DNA of 64,000 nucleotides. Source: Candidatus Rhodoblastus alkanivorans. Its GTDB lineage: Bacteria > Pseudomonadota > Alphaproteobacteria > Rhizobiales > Beijerinckiaceae. The stretch is from NCBI RefSeq assembly GCF_022760755.1, contig NZ_JAIVFP010000001.1, forward strand, positions 1,716,001 to 1,780,000. Reading direction: 5' to 3'. The notes under the pieces were generated by a model. It was not told where the DNA came from. It saw nothing but the letters and a program-made list of their open reading frames with translations, and made no database searches. The translations under genes and the position numbers were made by a program. Below are positions 24,949 to 34,736 of this stretch, in pieces; position 1 is the first letter of the stretch, and every line of letters starts with the position of its first letter.

Positions 24949-25965
24949 TCACCCCCTCTTGTTGGCGGGATGCACGGTTTTCTCGATGATGTGCATGTCA
25001 TGGCCGATGACATGTTCGGTCGAGCCGACGATCAGTGGGTCCGGCGGCCTGACGATCGAGGCGTCCTTGTTGGGATAGGGCAGAGTCCACAGGAAATGGG
25101 TCATGCAATTGAGGCGGGCGCGCTTCTTGTCGTCGGCCTTGATGATGGTCCAGGGCGCGTCGGCCGTGTCGGTATAGAAGAACATCGCCTCCTTCGCCTC
25201 GGTATATTCGTCCCATTTGTCGAGCGAGGCGAGGTCGATCGGCGACAGCTTCCATTGTTTCAGCGGGTCGATCTTGCGCGCCTCGAAGCGGCGGCGCTGT
25301 TCCTCGCGCGACACCGAGAACCAATATTTGACCAGCCGGACGCCGGCGCGCGTCAGCATGCGCTCGACTTCCGGGCACTGGCGCATGAATTCGAGATATT
25401 CGCTCGGCGTGCAGAAGCCCATGACCCGCTCGACCCCGGCGCGGTTATACCACGAGCGGTCGAACAGGCAGAGTTCGCCGGCCGAGGGCAGTTGCGAAAT
25501 ATAGCGCTGGAAAAACCATTGGGTGCGCTCGCGCTCGGTCGGCTTCTGCAGCGCCACCACCCGCGCGGTGCGCGGATTCATATGTTCCATATAGCGCTTG
25601 ATCGTGCCGCCCTTGCCGGCGGCGTCGCGGCCCTCGAACAGCATGACGATCTTTTCGCCGCTGGTCTCGACCCAGCGCTGCGCCTTGAGCAATTCCTGCT
25701 GGAGTTTCAGCATGTGCTCTTCATAAGGCGCGGTGCGCATATGCACGGCGTAAGGGTATTCGCCGGTCTCGAACACCCGGCGGATCGCGACAGGGTCATG
25801 CCGCATCTGGGCGATGTGATGCTGGGGGGAAACTTCAGGCTCGGGGGCCTTGGGCTTGGCGGCGGGTTTTGCGGCGGCTTTGGGCGCCGGGACGGCCGGC
25901 GCGGGCATTGCCGCCGCCCCCTCGGCATTGGCGTGCGTTTCGGTCGGTTCGAGGGTTTGGGCCAA
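24949..25965 (-). CDS. ppk2: Polyphosphate kinase 2 family protein
   Basis: A 338-residue one-domain PPK2, which transfers phosphate between polyphosphate and a nucleoside di- or monophosphate. Walker A is FEGRDAAGKGGTIKRY, the lid and Walker B region reads LCLFDRSWYNRAGVERVMGF, and KYWFSVSREEQRRRFEAR and DDKKRARLNCMTHFL complete the family pattern. Residues 1-50 are an Ala/Pro/Lys-rich linker. I favour TTG 25965 as the start because GGAGGA lies six bases before it. The ATG 66 bases upstream has no such site, and the signal-like stretch it would add is probably untranslated. Class (ADP- or AMP-using) cannot be settled by eye. Confidence 0.93.
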   Translation of the reverse strand: MAQTLEPTETHANAEGAAAMPAPAVPAPKAAAKPAAKPKAPEPEVSPQHHIAQMRHDPVAIRRVFETGEYPYAVHMRTAPYEEHMLKLQQELLKAQRWVETSGEKIVMLFEGRDAAGKGGTIKRYMEHMNPRTARVVALQKPTERERTQWFFQRYISQLPSAGELCLFDRSWYNRAGVERVMGFCTPSEYLEFMRQCPEVERMLTRAGVRLVKYWFSVSREEQRRRFEARKIDPLKQWKLSPIDLASLDKWDEYTEAKEAMFFYTDTADAPWTIIKADDKKRARLNCMTHFLWTLPYPNKDASIVRPPDPLIVGSTEHVIGHDMHIIEKTVHPANKRG

Positions 25966-26095
25966 AGCAAGTCCTCCACGGGACGCAAAGCACGGCGCGG
26001 CGCCCAGCAGAGCGCCGGCAATTCCCGTCACACTACTGTAATTATCCTGCCGGAGCCATGATCCCGCGCAATGCGTCGCGCATTATTGAAGCAGT

Positions 26096-27685
26096 TCAGG
26101 CCCCCGCTTTCAGCAGCTTGTATTGAATCGCGTCGAGCAAAGCCTGGAACGAGGCGTCGATGAGGTTGGGCGACACCCCGACCGTGGTCCAGGTTTCCCC
26201 ATCCTTGTCGCCGAATTCGATCAGCACCCGGGTCACGGCGTCGGCGCCGCCCTGGAAGATGCGGACCTTGAAATCGAGCAGTTCGATATCGTCGATATAT
26301 TGCTGATATTTGCCGAGGTCCTTGCACAGGGCGCCATAGAGCGCATGGACGGGGCCGTTGCCCTCGGCGGCCGAGATCAGGCTCTGGCCGTCGATATTGA
26401 CCCGCACGGTGGCCTCGGAAAAAGTCTCCAGTTCGCCGCGCGCATTGTGGCGGCGCTCGACATCGACGCGGAAGCGATCGACCTCGAAATAATCCGGCAC
26501 ATGGCCAAGCACGCGGCGCGCCAGCAGTTCGAAACTGGCGTCGGCGCCCTCGAAGGCATAGCCCTGCGCCTCCTTGTCCTTGACCGCGACCAGAAGGCGG
26601 GCGATGCGCGGATCTTCCCTGCCGACCGGCACGCCAAGCCGCTCCAGCTCGGCGAGAATGTTCGATTTGCCGGCCTGGTCGGACACCAGCACGCGGCGGC
26701 TGTTGCCAACGCTTTCCGGCGTGACGTGCTCATAGGTGCGCGGGTCCTTCATCACGGCGGAAGCGTGGATGCCCGCCTTGGTGGCGAAGGCCGAGGCGCC
26801 GACATAGGGCGCGTGGCGGTTGGGCGCGCGGTTGAGCAATTCGTCGAGCGCATGGCTGATCTTGGTCAGGCCGCGCAGGCTCTCTTCGGTCACGCCGATC
26901 TCGTATTTCTCGGAATATTCCGGCTTCAACATCAGCGTCGGAATGATCGAGCACAGATTGGCGTTGCCGCAGCGCTCGCCGAGGCCGTTGAGCGTGCCGT
27001 GAATCTGCCGCGCCCCGGCGCGCACGGCGGCGAGCGAATTGGCCACCGCCTGCTCGGTGTCGTTATGGGCGTGGATGGCGAGGTGGTCGCCCGGCACATG
27101 GACCGAAACCGCGCGGACGATTTCTTCGACCTCGTGGGGAAGCGTGCCGCCATTGGTGTCGCACAAGGCGATCCAGCGCGCGCCGGCAGCATAGGCCGCC
27201 GCGGCGCATTGAATCGCATATTCGGGATTGGCCTTGTAGCCGTCGAAGAAATGCTCGCAATCGAGAATGGTCTCGCGCCCGGAGGCTACCGCGGCGCGGA
27301 CGCTGTCGGTGATGCCGTCGAGATTTTCCTCAAGCGAGCAGCCGAGCGCCACAAGCACCTGATAATCCCAGCTCTTGGCGACGAAAACGATTGAATCGGC
27401 GGCGCTGTCGAGCAGGGCGGCGATTCCGGGGTCGTTGGAGGCGGAGCGCCCCGCGCGCCGGGTCATGCCGAAGGCGGCGAAGCGCGCCTTGGCTGTCCTC
27501 CGGCTCTTGAAGAATTCGGTGTCGAGCGGATTGGCGCCGGGATAGCCGCCCTCGACATAATCGATGCCGAGCGCGTCGAGCAGAGCCGCGATCTGCTTCT
27601 TGTCGTCGAGCGAGAAATCGACGCCGGTGGTCTGGGCGCCGTCGCGCAAAGTGGTGTCGAAAAGCGTGACGCGTTCGCGGCTCAT
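26096..27685 (-). CDS. cimA: (R)-citramalate synthase CimA
   Basis: A 529-residue enzyme that condenses pyruvate and acetyl-CoA to citramalate, a threonine-independent route to isoleucine. The DRE-TIM catalytic domain begins RVTLFDTTLRDGAQTTGVDF and contains the metal-binding HxH in LAIHAHNDT plus GTLNGLGERCGNANL. The C-terminal LeuA-type allosteric dimer domain covers about residues 390-529. The long form and the GGYPGANPLD segment separate it from isopropylmalate synthase. Its ATG overlaps the stop of the GNAT gene (ATGA), so it is the last gene of the cysS operon. Together with ilvB/ilvN it supports isoleucine synthesis. Confidence 0.93.
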   Translation of the reverse strand: MSRERVTLFDTTLRDGAQTTGVDFSLDDKKQIAALLDALGIDYVEGGYPGANPLDTEFFKSRRTAKARFAAFGMTRRAGRSASNDPGIAALLDSAADSIVFVAKSWDYQVLVALGCSLEENLDGITDSVRAAVASGRETILDCEHFFDGYKANPEYAIQCAAAAYAAGARWIALCDTNGGTLPHEVEEIVRAVSVHVPGDHLAIHAHNDTEQAVANSLAAVRAGARQIHGTLNGLGERCGNANLCSIIPTLMLKPEYSEKYEIGVTEESLRGLTKISHALDELLNRAPNRHAPYVGASAFATKAGIHASAVMKDPRTYEHVTPESVGNSRRVLVSDQAGKSNILAELERLGVPVGREDPRIARLLVAVKDKEAQGYAFEGADASFELLARRVLGHVPDYFEVDRFRVDVERRHNARGELETFSEATVRVNIDGQSLISAAEGNGPVHALYGALCKDLGKYQQYIDDIELLDFKVRIFQGGADAVTRVLIEFGDKDGETWTTVGVSPNLIDASFQALLDAIQYKLLKAGA

Positions 27686-28179
27686 TGGATCTTCTCAGGC
27701 GCCGAGGCGAGTTTCTTGGTCATGGTGGTGTTGCCCAGGACCTCGTCGCCCAGGAAAACCATGTTGCGCTTTTGCGCCTCATATTTGCGTGCGGCGAAAA
27801 AGGCGTGCGCGCAATCGGAGACGTCGGCGGTGAGACTGGCGGCGCGACGTGCGCCGGCGAGCTTTTCCATCGCGTCGCAGAGTCCGGTTCCCACGCCGCG
27901 CCGAATGTGCGCGGGATGGACATAGAGCATGTCGAGATGGTCGGCGCCCTTGAGGCTGGCGAAGCCGGCGATTTCGCTGCCGACCGTCGCGACAATGGTC
28001 AGTTCGTCGGCGAGTTTTTTTGCAAAGGCCGCTTCGTCGTCGGCCAGCGCCGCCCAGGCCTCGACCTGCGCCTCGCTGTAATCCTCCTGCGCCAGTACCT
28101 CGACGCTGGCGCGAAACAGCGCGGCCAGAGCCGGGGCGTCGGCGGGCAAAGCGGGGCGCAGGGCGATATTCTCGCGCAT
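27682..28179 (-). CDS. GNAT family N-acetyltransferase
   Basis: A 165-residue acetyl-CoA-dependent acetyltransferase. The acetyl-CoA motif is MLYVHPAHIRRGVGTGLCDA, and the N-terminal helix reads LPADAPALAALFRASVEVLA. The end (SDCAHAFFAARKYEAQKRNM) is typical of the YafP/PhnO-like GNATs. Substrate unknown. The ATG at 28179 overlaps the stop of the upstream small membrane gene, and its stop overlaps the cimA start, which makes it part of a coupled four-gene operon. Confidence 0.9.
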   Translation of the reverse strand: MRENIALRPALPADAPALAALFRASVEVLAQEDYSEAQVEAWAALADDEAAFAKKLADELTIVATVGSEIAGFASLKGADHLDMLYVHPAHIRRGVGTGLCDAMEKLAGARRAASLTADVSDCAHAFFAARKYEAQKRNMVFLGDEVLGNTTMTKKLASAPEKIQ

Positions 28180-28322
28180 CACAGCAGTCCGTAGTAATGC
28201 AGTGCAAAACCGGCGACCAGGGCGACGATCACCACCTTTGCGGCGATGTAATAGAGCCAATGGGCCGGAAAGGGCAGCGTGTCGCGCCAGTCCTTTTCCT
28301 TCTCGTCCTTCGGTTCGCTCAT
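28179..28322 (-). CDS. 47-residue single-span membrane protein in the cysS operon
   Basis: A short frame of 47 residues beginning [20 protein letters not shown]. It has a charged N-terminus of about 15 residues and one hydrophobic span (about residues 22-42, YYIAAKVVIVALVAGFALHYY). Its ATG overlaps the cysS stop (ATGA at 28319-28322) and its stop overlaps the GNAT start by one base. Overlap on both sides argues that it is translated. Function unknown. Confidence 0.72.
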   Translation of the reverse strand: MSEPKDEKEKDWRDTLPFPAHWLYYIAAKVVIVALVAGFALHYYGLL

Positions 28323-29761
28323 CAGGCAACCTCCCATTCCGTTGTCGGCTCGCCGGTCGCCCTGTCCTTGCCGTCCTTGAGCTTCACGCCCATTTCGGCC
28401 AGCACGTCGCGCAGGCGGTCGGATTCGGCGAAATTACGCGCCTTTCGCGCAGCAAGGCGGTCAGCCACCAACCGTTCAACTTCCGCAGCGTCCACGTTCG
28501 CCTCGGGCGCCTTCTGCGCCCATGTCGCGGGATCGCCCTCGAGCAGGCCGAGCAGGCTGGCGGCGCGGGCGAGCTTTTCGGCTTCGGCTTTGGCGGTCTG
28601 GCTGTCGTCGTCGCGCGGCTCGGCCTTGCCGGCCATGGCGTGCAGTTCGGCCATGGCGCGCGGGATGTTAAGATCGTCGCACAAGGCTTCAACGAAGGCC
28701 GCGCGCAGGGGCGCATCGTGAGCGCTCACCGCCGTCACGCCCTGGGCGCGCAAGACGCCGTACCAGCGCGCCAGCGTCTTTTCGGCCTCCTCCAGCGCCT
28801 TCACGGTCCAGTCGATCGGCTGGCGGTAATGGCTGCGCAGCATGGCGAGGCGCAGGACCTCGCCGCGCCAGGGCTTGCCGCCGAATTTGTCCGAATGAAG
28901 CAATTCGTGGATGGTGATGAAATTGCCGAGGCTCTTCGACATTTTCTCGCCTTCGACCTGCAGGAAGCCGTTGTGCATCCAGACATTCGCCATCACGTCG
29001 TGGCCGAATGCGCAGCGCGTCTGGGCGATTTCATTCTCGTGATGGGGGAAGACAAGGTCGATGCCGCCGCCGTGGATGTCGAAGACCTCGCCGAGATGCT
29101 TGTGCGACATGGCGGAGCATTCGAGATGCCAGCCCGGGCGCCCGAAGCCCCACGGGCTGTCCCAGCCCGGCTCGCCCTCCTTCGAGGGCTTCCACAGCAC
29201 GAAATCCATCTCGCCCTTCTTGTAGGGCGCGACCTCGACACGGGCGCCGGCGATCATGTCGTCAAGCGGGCGGCGGGAGAGCGCGCCATAATCGGGCATG
29301 GAGGGCACGTCGAACAGTACATGGCCGTCGGCGGCATAAGCGTGGCCCCGGGCGATCAGGCGCTCGATGATCACGATCATTTCGGCGATATGTTCGGTGG
29401 CGCGCGGCTGGACGTTCGGCGGCAGACAGCCGAGCGCGGCGACGTCTTCCTGGAAGACGCGGTTGGTCTCTTCGGTCAGCTCGCGGATGGTGACGCCGCG
29501 TTCGGCGGCGCGGGCGTTGATCTTGTCGTCCACGTCGGTGATGTTGCGGACATAGGTGACATGATCGGCGCCGTATTTTTCCCGAAGCAGGCGGTAAAGC
29601 ACGTCGAAGACGATCAAAGGCCGGGCGTTGCCAATATGGGCGAAGTCATAGACCGTCGGCCCGCAGACATAGAGCCGCACGTTGCCGGAGTCGAGGGGCG
29701 AGAAGACTTCACGCTCGCGGGTGAGCGTGTTGTATAGTTTTACGGGCGTCGAGATGGACAT
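28322..29761 (-). CDS. cysS: Cysteine-tRNA ligase
   Basis: A 479-residue class I aminoacyl-tRNA synthetase that charges tRNA-Cys. The zinc-binding Cys is in [10 protein letters not shown]. The HIGH motif appears as HIGN ([18 protein letters not shown]), with further zinc ligands in [15 protein letters not shown] and the HHENE stretch. The KMSKS motif is [11 protein letters not shown]. The length is usual. It is the first gene of the operon cysS-small membrane protein-GNAT-cimA. Confidence 0.97.
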   Translation of the reverse strand: MSISTPVKLYNTLTREREVFSPLDSGNVRLYVCGPTVYDFAHIGNARPLIVFDVLYRLLREKYGADHVTYVRNITDVDDKINARAAERGVTIRELTEETNRVFQEDVAALGCLPPNVQPRATEHIAEMIVIIERLIARGHAYAADGHVLFDVPSMPDYGALSRRPLDDMIAGARVEVAPYKKGEMDFVLWKPSKEGEPGWDSPWGFGRPGWHLECSAMSHKHLGEVFDIHGGGIDLVFPHHENEIAQTRCAFGHDVMANVWMHNGFLQVEGEKMSKSLGNFITIHELLHSDKFGGKPWRGEVLRLAMLRSHYRQPIDWTVKALEEAEKTLARWYGVLRAQGVTAVSAHDAPLRAAFVEALCDDLNIPRAMAELHAMAGKAEPRDDDSQTAKAEAEKLARAASLLGLLEGDPATWAQKAPEANVDAAEVERLVADRLAARKARNFAESDRLRDVLAEMGVKLKDGKDRATGEPTTEWEVA

Positions 29762-30069
29762 GAATTCCCCTGGCTCTGGCCGGGGCGTCGATCTCGCAGG
29801 ACGGGAAGGGAGACATGACGGCGCCAGCCAGCTTTGCAGCTAGCTGATAATCGAAATCCCGCAAAGAATTTTCGAATGCGTCATGGCCGGCACCATGTTG
29901 TTTTCGGGCGGCGGCGTCAAGGCGTTTTCGGACGGGGCGCGCCGGGCGATCAAAGGCGCGACGGCGTTGTCGCAAGCCGCCCGGGATCCCTGTCCGCAGG
30001 GCGGCGCCCCCGACGCGAAACGCGCGCCACTCATCGACGGTTTCCGGGGGCGCGACGTCTGAGAATCGG
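29762..30069. other. 308-base gap between cysS and the lactate dehydrogenase gene
   Basis: No frame on either strand has a ribosome-binding site, a plausible start and protein-like content together. It should hold the cysS promoter on the minus strand. A short minus-strand frame (about 29840-30073) is open but of low-complexity Arg/Pro composition and is not called. Confidence 0.4.
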
Positions 30070-32874
30070 TCACGACGAGGCGGCGTCCACCAGATGCAGG
30101 ATCGAGCGGTAGCGGCGGCCGGAATGGGCGGCGAGGCCGATCTCACATGTGCGGTTGGAGGAATAGCCCTCGCGGCATTCGGCCGGCAGACTCTCCTTCA
30201 GGTGGCGCAGGGCGTGGTCGTTCAGTTCGGGATGGGAAAAGCCCTTGTCGCCGGCAAAGCCGCAGCACGTTACGCCGGGCGGCGCGATCACCTTTTCCGC
30301 GCAGGCTTCGGCCAGTTCGATCAAGGCCGAGGCGAGGCCCACCTTGCGCAAGGAGCAGGTCACATGGACGGCGACGGTCTCCGGCAGGCGTTTTATGGTC
30401 AGGCGCGGCGCGATTTCGTCGCGCAGGAACTGGACGAGATCGAGCGGGCGGAAATGCGGGCCCGAAAAGGCGGCCATGCGCGTCGCGCAGGTCGAGGCGT
30501 CGATGACGATGGGAATCGCCGCGCCGTCGGTGGCGAGATGTTGCGCCAATTGCTCGGCCTTGGCCTTGGCGATCTCGGGAAAGCCCTTTGAGGCGAAGGG
30601 CTGGCCGCAGCAAAGTTCGTCGAGGTTTTCCGGCTGGACCAGCGCAAAGCCGGCGCGCGCGAACACCCGCGCCGCGACGTCGAGCAGCGGCGGGCTGTCG
30701 TCGCCCGCCGCTGGCCCCATGGCGCGGCTGGCGCAGGAGGAAAAGAACAGAACCGGCCGCAGGGCGCCGTTCGCCGGCTTGGGCGCGGCCGGCCAGGCGG
30801 CGCGCGGCATGGCCGGCGAGAGGCGCGGCAGGCCCAGCGCCTGATGTGCGGCGTCGGAGACCGCCAGCACCGGCTTGTCGCCCAACACGCGACGGGCGAG
30901 GCCGCTGGCGGCGAGGCCGGCGCGGGTCGCATTCAACGTCGCGCCGAAATGATTGGCGAGCCCGCCCGCGATCGTCCTGGCGACGCCGCCGCGCTTCTCC
31001 GCGCGCAAAGTGCGGATGTAGGAGCCTGTGTCGATTTCGAGCGGGCAGACCGTAGAGCACAAGGAACAACCGGCGCAGGTGGCGTCGCCGGCGTAGTCAT
31101 AGGCCGCCGCCATTTCCGTCAATTGCGGCGCCTGCGGGTCGTCGCAGCGCAGCCGGCGCATTTCGCGCGCGGATGTGATGCGCTGGCGCGGCGAGAGCGT
31201 CAGGCCTTTCGAGGGGCATTGCGGCTCGCAGAAGCCGCATTCGATGCAGGAATCGATTAAGGCCGAAACCGCCGGCATGGCTTTGAGATTTTTGAGATGG
31301 ATTTCTGGATCGTCGTTGATCAGCACGCCAGGATTGAGCAGGTTTTCCGGGTCGATCAGCGCCTTGATGCGGCGCATCGCGGCGGTCCCGGCGGCGCCCC
31401 ATTCACGCTCGACGAAGGGCGCCATATTGCGTCCCGTGCCATGCTCGGCCTTGAGCGAGCCGTCATATTTGCCGACGACGAGCTCCGCCACCGCCGCCAT
31501 AAAGCTGGCGTAGCGCGCGACTTCCCGCTCCGAGTCAAAGCCCTGGGCGAAGACGAAATGGAGATTGCCTTCGAGCGCATGGCCGAAAATGATCGCTTCC
31601 GCGTAGCCATGGGCGTCGAGCAGCGCGCGCAGGTCGGTCGTCGCCTCGGCGAGGCGCGCGACCGGAAAGGCGACGTCCTCGATGATGACCGTGGTTCCCG
31701 GCGGCCTTTTGCCGCCGACGGCGGGGAAGGTTCCCTTGCGGATGTCCCAGAGCCGGCCGGATTCGACCGGATCGGAGGTGAAATTCACGCCATTGAGGGT
31801 GGTCGCCGGATCGATGGTTTCCGCGATCGAGGCCAGTTGCGCGCGAAGATCGTCGGCATTGGCGGCGCGGGATTCGATCAAGAGCGCGGCGGCGTCGGGA
31901 CCGAGCGCATCGACCTCGACCGGCATGCCCTTTTTGTGCTTGACGCTTTCGAGCGAAGCGCGGTCGAGCAGCTCCACCGCCTCGACCGGCGCGCTTTTGA
32001 GCGCGCTCACCGCGCGGCAGGCGGTCGCGAGATCGGCGAACACGACCAGCGCCGAGGCCTTGTCCCGATATTCCGGCACGGCGCGGTAATCGACGCGCGA
32101 CAGGAAGCCGAGCGTCCCCTCGGAGCCGATCATCAGATGGGCGAGAATGTCGATCGGGTCGTCGAAATCGACCAGAGCGTTGATCGCATAGCCGGTGGTG
32201 TTTTTCAGGCGGAATTTGTCGCGAATCCGCGCGGCGGTGGTCTCATCCGCCTTGATTTCCGCTGATAACGCGGCGAGCCCATCGAGCAGCGCGGCGTGAG
32301 ACCGCCGGAAAGCGGCGACGCTCGCGGGATCGGATGTGTCGAGGACCGCGCCGTCGGCGAGCGCGAGCCGCAGCGACGCCAGCGTGTGATAGGAGTTCTG
32401 GCCGACGCCGCAGCACATGCCGGAGGCGTTGTTGGCGGCGATGCCGCCGATCTTGGCTGTCGCGACCGAGGCCGGATCGGGGCCGATCTTGCGGCCGAAC
32501 GGCGCGAGGCGGCGATTGGCCTCGCCGCCGACGATCGCGGGCCCGAGACGGGCGACCTGATTGGATTCGTCATAAGCGAAGCCGCCAAAACCCTCGCCCA
32601 GCACGATCAGGACCGAATCCGTCACCGCCTGGCCGGACAGCGAGGTTCCGGCGGCGCGAAAAGTCACCGGCGCCTTGCGGCGGCGGCAAATCTCGAGCAG
32701 GGCGAGGACTTCGGCCTCGTTCTCCGCCACCGCCACGACTTGCGGGGTCAGGCGGTAAAAACTCGCGTCCGTCCCATAGGCGAGGCGGCGCAAGGGGTCG
32801 GCGAAGACACGCTCCTTGGGAAGAATCGTTTCGAATTCCGAAGCAAGACCGCCGGCGGCCGACTGGTGTTGCAT
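30070..32874 (-). CDS. FAD-linked and Fe-S D-lactate dehydrogenase-type protein
   Basis: A 934-residue respiratory oxidoreductase, most likely a D-lactate (or 2-hydroxy acid) dehydrogenase feeding the quinone pool. Residues about 20-250 are a FAD-binding-4 domain (PVTFRAAGTSLSGQAVTDSV, GPDPASVATAKIGGIAANNA), followed by the FAD-oxidase C-terminal domain (HALEGNLHFVFAQGF, KAEHGTGRNMAPFVE). Next come two 4Fe-4S motifs (CIECGFCEPQCPS and CAGCSLCSTVCPLE). Last is a GlpC/GlcF-like part with CCG motifs (LCCGQPFASKG, VTCCGFAGDKGF). It thus fuses GlcD- and GlcF-like modules. The lactate permease gene lies just upstream on the same strand, which supports the lactate assignment. Confidence 0.9.
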   Translation of the reverse strand: MQHQSAAGGLASEFETILPKERVFADPLRRLAYGTDASFYRLTPQVVAVAENEAEVLALLEICRRRKAPVTFRAAGTSLSGQAVTDSVLIVLGEGFGGFAYDESNQVARLGPAIVGGEANRRLAPFGRKIGPDPASVATAKIGGIAANNASGMCCGVGQNSYHTLASLRLALADGAVLDTSDPASVAAFRRSHAALLDGLAALSAEIKADETTAARIRDKFRLKNTTGYAINALVDFDDPIDILAHLMIGSEGTLGFLSRVDYRAVPEYRDKASALVVFADLATACRAVSALKSAPVEAVELLDRASLESVKHKKGMPVEVDALGPDAAALLIESRAANADDLRAQLASIAETIDPATTLNGVNFTSDPVESGRLWDIRKGTFPAVGGKRPPGTTVIIEDVAFPVARLAEATTDLRALLDAHGYAEAIIFGHALEGNLHFVFAQGFDSEREVARYASFMAAVAELVVGKYDGSLKAEHGTGRNMAPFVEREWGAAGTAAMRRIKALIDPENLLNPGVLINDDPEIHLKNLKAMPAVSALIDSCIECGFCEPQCPSKGLTLSPRQRITSAREMRRLRCDDPQAPQLTEMAAAYDYAGDATCAGCSLCSTVCPLEIDTGSYIRTLRAEKRGGVARTIAGGLANHFGATLNATRAGLAASGLARRVLGDKPVLAVSDAAHQALGLPRLSPAMPRAAWPAAPKPANGALRPVLFFSSCASRAMGPAAGDDSPPLLDVAARVFARAGFALVQPENLDELCCGQPFASKGFPEIAKAKAEQLAQHLATDGAAIPIVIDASTCATRMAAFSGPHFRPLDLVQFLRDEIAPRLTIKRLPETVAVHVTCSLRKVGLASALIELAEACAEKVIAPPGVTCCGFAGDKGFSHPELNDHALRHLKESLPAECREGYSSNRTCEIGLAAHSGRRYRSILHLVDAASS

Positions 32875-32938
32875 GGCGCGACTCCGTGACGTCTGGGGCG
32901 ATGGGAGGGGCGCCGGTCCAAACCGGCGCCCGCGCGGC

Positions 32939-34558
32939 TCAATGTTTGTCGACGACCGGGATGACCCAGGGGATCACGAATTGCTGCAGGGCGACCAGCA
33001 GGCTGAGCAGGAAGGTCAGGAAGATGCTGTGTTTGAACGTGCCGGCGAAAATCGCCCCCTCATGCCCCTTGAGATTGGTCACAGCCGCGCCGGTGGCGAT
33101 GTTCTGCGGCGAAACCATCTTGCCCATCACGCCGCCCGAAGAATTGGTCGCGGCGAACAGCACCGGGTTGAGATTGAGCTGATTCGCCGCCACCACCTGC
33201 AGATTGCCGAACAAGGCGTTGCCAGAGGTGTCGCTGCCGGCGAGCATCACCGCGACCCAGCCCAGGAAGGGCGAGAGCAGGACGAAGAGCTTGCCGGTCG
33301 AGGCGACGCCATAGCCCAGGGTATAGGCGAGGCCGGAATAGTTCATCAGGAAGGCGAGGCCGACGATGAACATCACCGTGACGACCGCGAGCCAGATCTG
33401 CCTGAGGGTCGTGCCGACGCATCCGAAAAAGGCGCTCGGCGACAATTTGAACAAGGCGGCGCTGATGATCGCGGACAGCAGGATCGCGGTTCCGGTGCCC
33501 AAAGGCTGGAAGGCCCAGACGGCGGTATAGGGCTTGTTGTTGTAAAGCGTGATCGAAATCGCCTTGTCGAGTCCCGGCCAGTGGATTTTCTGCTCGGCCA
33601 GATGAGCGACGCCGAAATGGGTCCAGACGATCACGATTCCCGAAACGATCAACCACGGCAGCCAACCCTGCCAGGGCGCGACGTCGCGTGACGTTGCCTC
33701 TTCGGCGAAAGTCTCGGCCTTGATGGCGAATTCCGGATCGGGCGCGGGCTTCCAAACCTGGAGGAAAAGCAAAGTGAAGACCAGCGAGCCGAGCGATGAC
33801 AGGACGTCGGTCAACGCGTAATCGAGGAAGTTCGAGGAAAAGAACTGCGAAAACGCGAAACTGCCGCCGGCGACCAGCAGGACCGGCCAGAGGGCGCGGA
33901 CCGAGCGCCGGCCGCCGTAAATCATCATGACGTAGAAAGGCAGAAAGAGCGCCATGATCGGCAATTGCCGGCCGATCATCGCGCCGAGCGCCGGCGCCGG
34001 CAGGCCGGTGACCTCGCCCAGCACCGTCACCGGCACGCCGAGTCCGCCGAAGGCGACGGGAGCGGTGTTGAAAATCAGCACGAAAATCAGCGCCTCCAAC
34101 GCCGGGAAGCCGACCAGGATCAGCAGCGAACTGGTGATCGCGACCGGCGTGCCGAAGCCCGCGACGCCTTCGAGTAGCGCGCCGAAACAGAAACCGACCA
34201 CGACTAGGACGATGCGCCGGTCGTTGGGAAGATGCTCGAACACCCAGGCGCGGAAGGCGTCGAAGCGGCCCGATTTCACCGCGACATTGTAAAGCAGCAA
34301 AGCGTTGACGACGATCCACATCACAGGCCAGAGCGCGAAAACCGCGCCGTTCGCCACGGAATCCAGGGCGAGGCCGGTCGGCATCCTCCAGCCGATGATC
34401 GCGACGACGAGGCCGACTACAAGACCGGCGAGCGTGGCCTGCCAGGCCGGACGGCGCAACACGCCGAGCAGGATCAGGACCGTCACGACCGGCAGGGTCG
34501 CGACGATGAAAGACAAGGCGAGGCTATCGCCGATCGGCGTTAAAAGCTGCGCAAACAT
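32939..34558 (-). CDS. lctP: L-lactate permease family transporter
   Basis: A 539-residue LctP-family permease with about thirteen hydrophobic segments, taking up lactate (and sometimes glycolate) with protons. Characteristic stretches are GFCFGALLEGVAGFGTPVAI near residue 120 and VMLAGSDTSGNALFGNLQ with TNSSGGVMGKMVSPQNIA near the C-terminus. GGGAGGAACC precedes ATG 34558. It is followed 64 bases downstream by the FAD/Fe-S dehydrogenase gene, so the two form an uptake and oxidation operon, divergent from a GntR regulator. Confidence 0.95.
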   Translation of the reverse strand: MFAQLLTPIGDSLALSFIVATLPVVTVLILLGVLRRPAWQATLAGLVVGLVVAIIGWRMPTGLALDSVANGAVFALWPVMWIVVNALLLYNVAVKSGRFDAFRAWVFEHLPNDRRIVLVVVGFCFGALLEGVAGFGTPVAITSSLLILVGFPALEALIFVLIFNTAPVAFGGLGVPVTVLGEVTGLPAPALGAMIGRQLPIMALFLPFYVMMIYGGRRSVRALWPVLLVAGGSFAFSQFFSSNFLDYALTDVLSSLGSLVFTLLFLQVWKPAPDPEFAIKAETFAEEATSRDVAPWQGWLPWLIVSGIVIVWTHFGVAHLAEQKIHWPGLDKAISITLYNNKPYTAVWAFQPLGTGTAILLSAIISAALFKLSPSAFFGCVGTTLRQIWLAVVTVMFIVGLAFLMNYSGLAYTLGYGVASTGKLFVLLSPFLGWVAVMLAGSDTSGNALFGNLQVVAANQLNLNPVLFAATNSSGGVMGKMVSPQNIATGAAVTNLKGHEGAIFAGTFKHSIFLTFLLSLLVALQQFVIPWVIPVVDKH

Positions 34559-34624
34559 GGTTCCTCCCCGAGGAGCTGAGCCAGCGGCGCCGAATGGTAT
34601 GTTTACCTGGTCGCCATCGCTGAG

Positions 34625-34643
34625 TGGTCATAAAAATTGACCA
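34625..34643. promoter_or_regulatory. Candidate GntR operator between lctP and its regulator
   Basis: TGGTCA (34625-34630) and TGACCA (34638-34643) form a perfect 6-bp inverted repeat with a 7-base A/T spacer. The half sites resemble the TGGT/ACCA arms bound by FadR/LldR-type GntR proteins, though with a wider spacer. It sits midway between the divergent starts of lctP and the regulator. Confidence 0.5.
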
Positions 34644-34736
34644 AAAATCCCTAATTGATTTTTTTCAGGCCATCAAGGCCTCGTGGACAAAATAGTGGGG
34701 GGTGTTAGTCTAAAAGGGCAATTCAGGACACCAGAT

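Noticed and set aside
29840-30073. 77-residue minus-strand gene downstream of the lactate dehydrogenase gene
   Set aside because: Overlaps the end of the dehydrogenase gene, has low-complexity composition and no ribosome-binding site.
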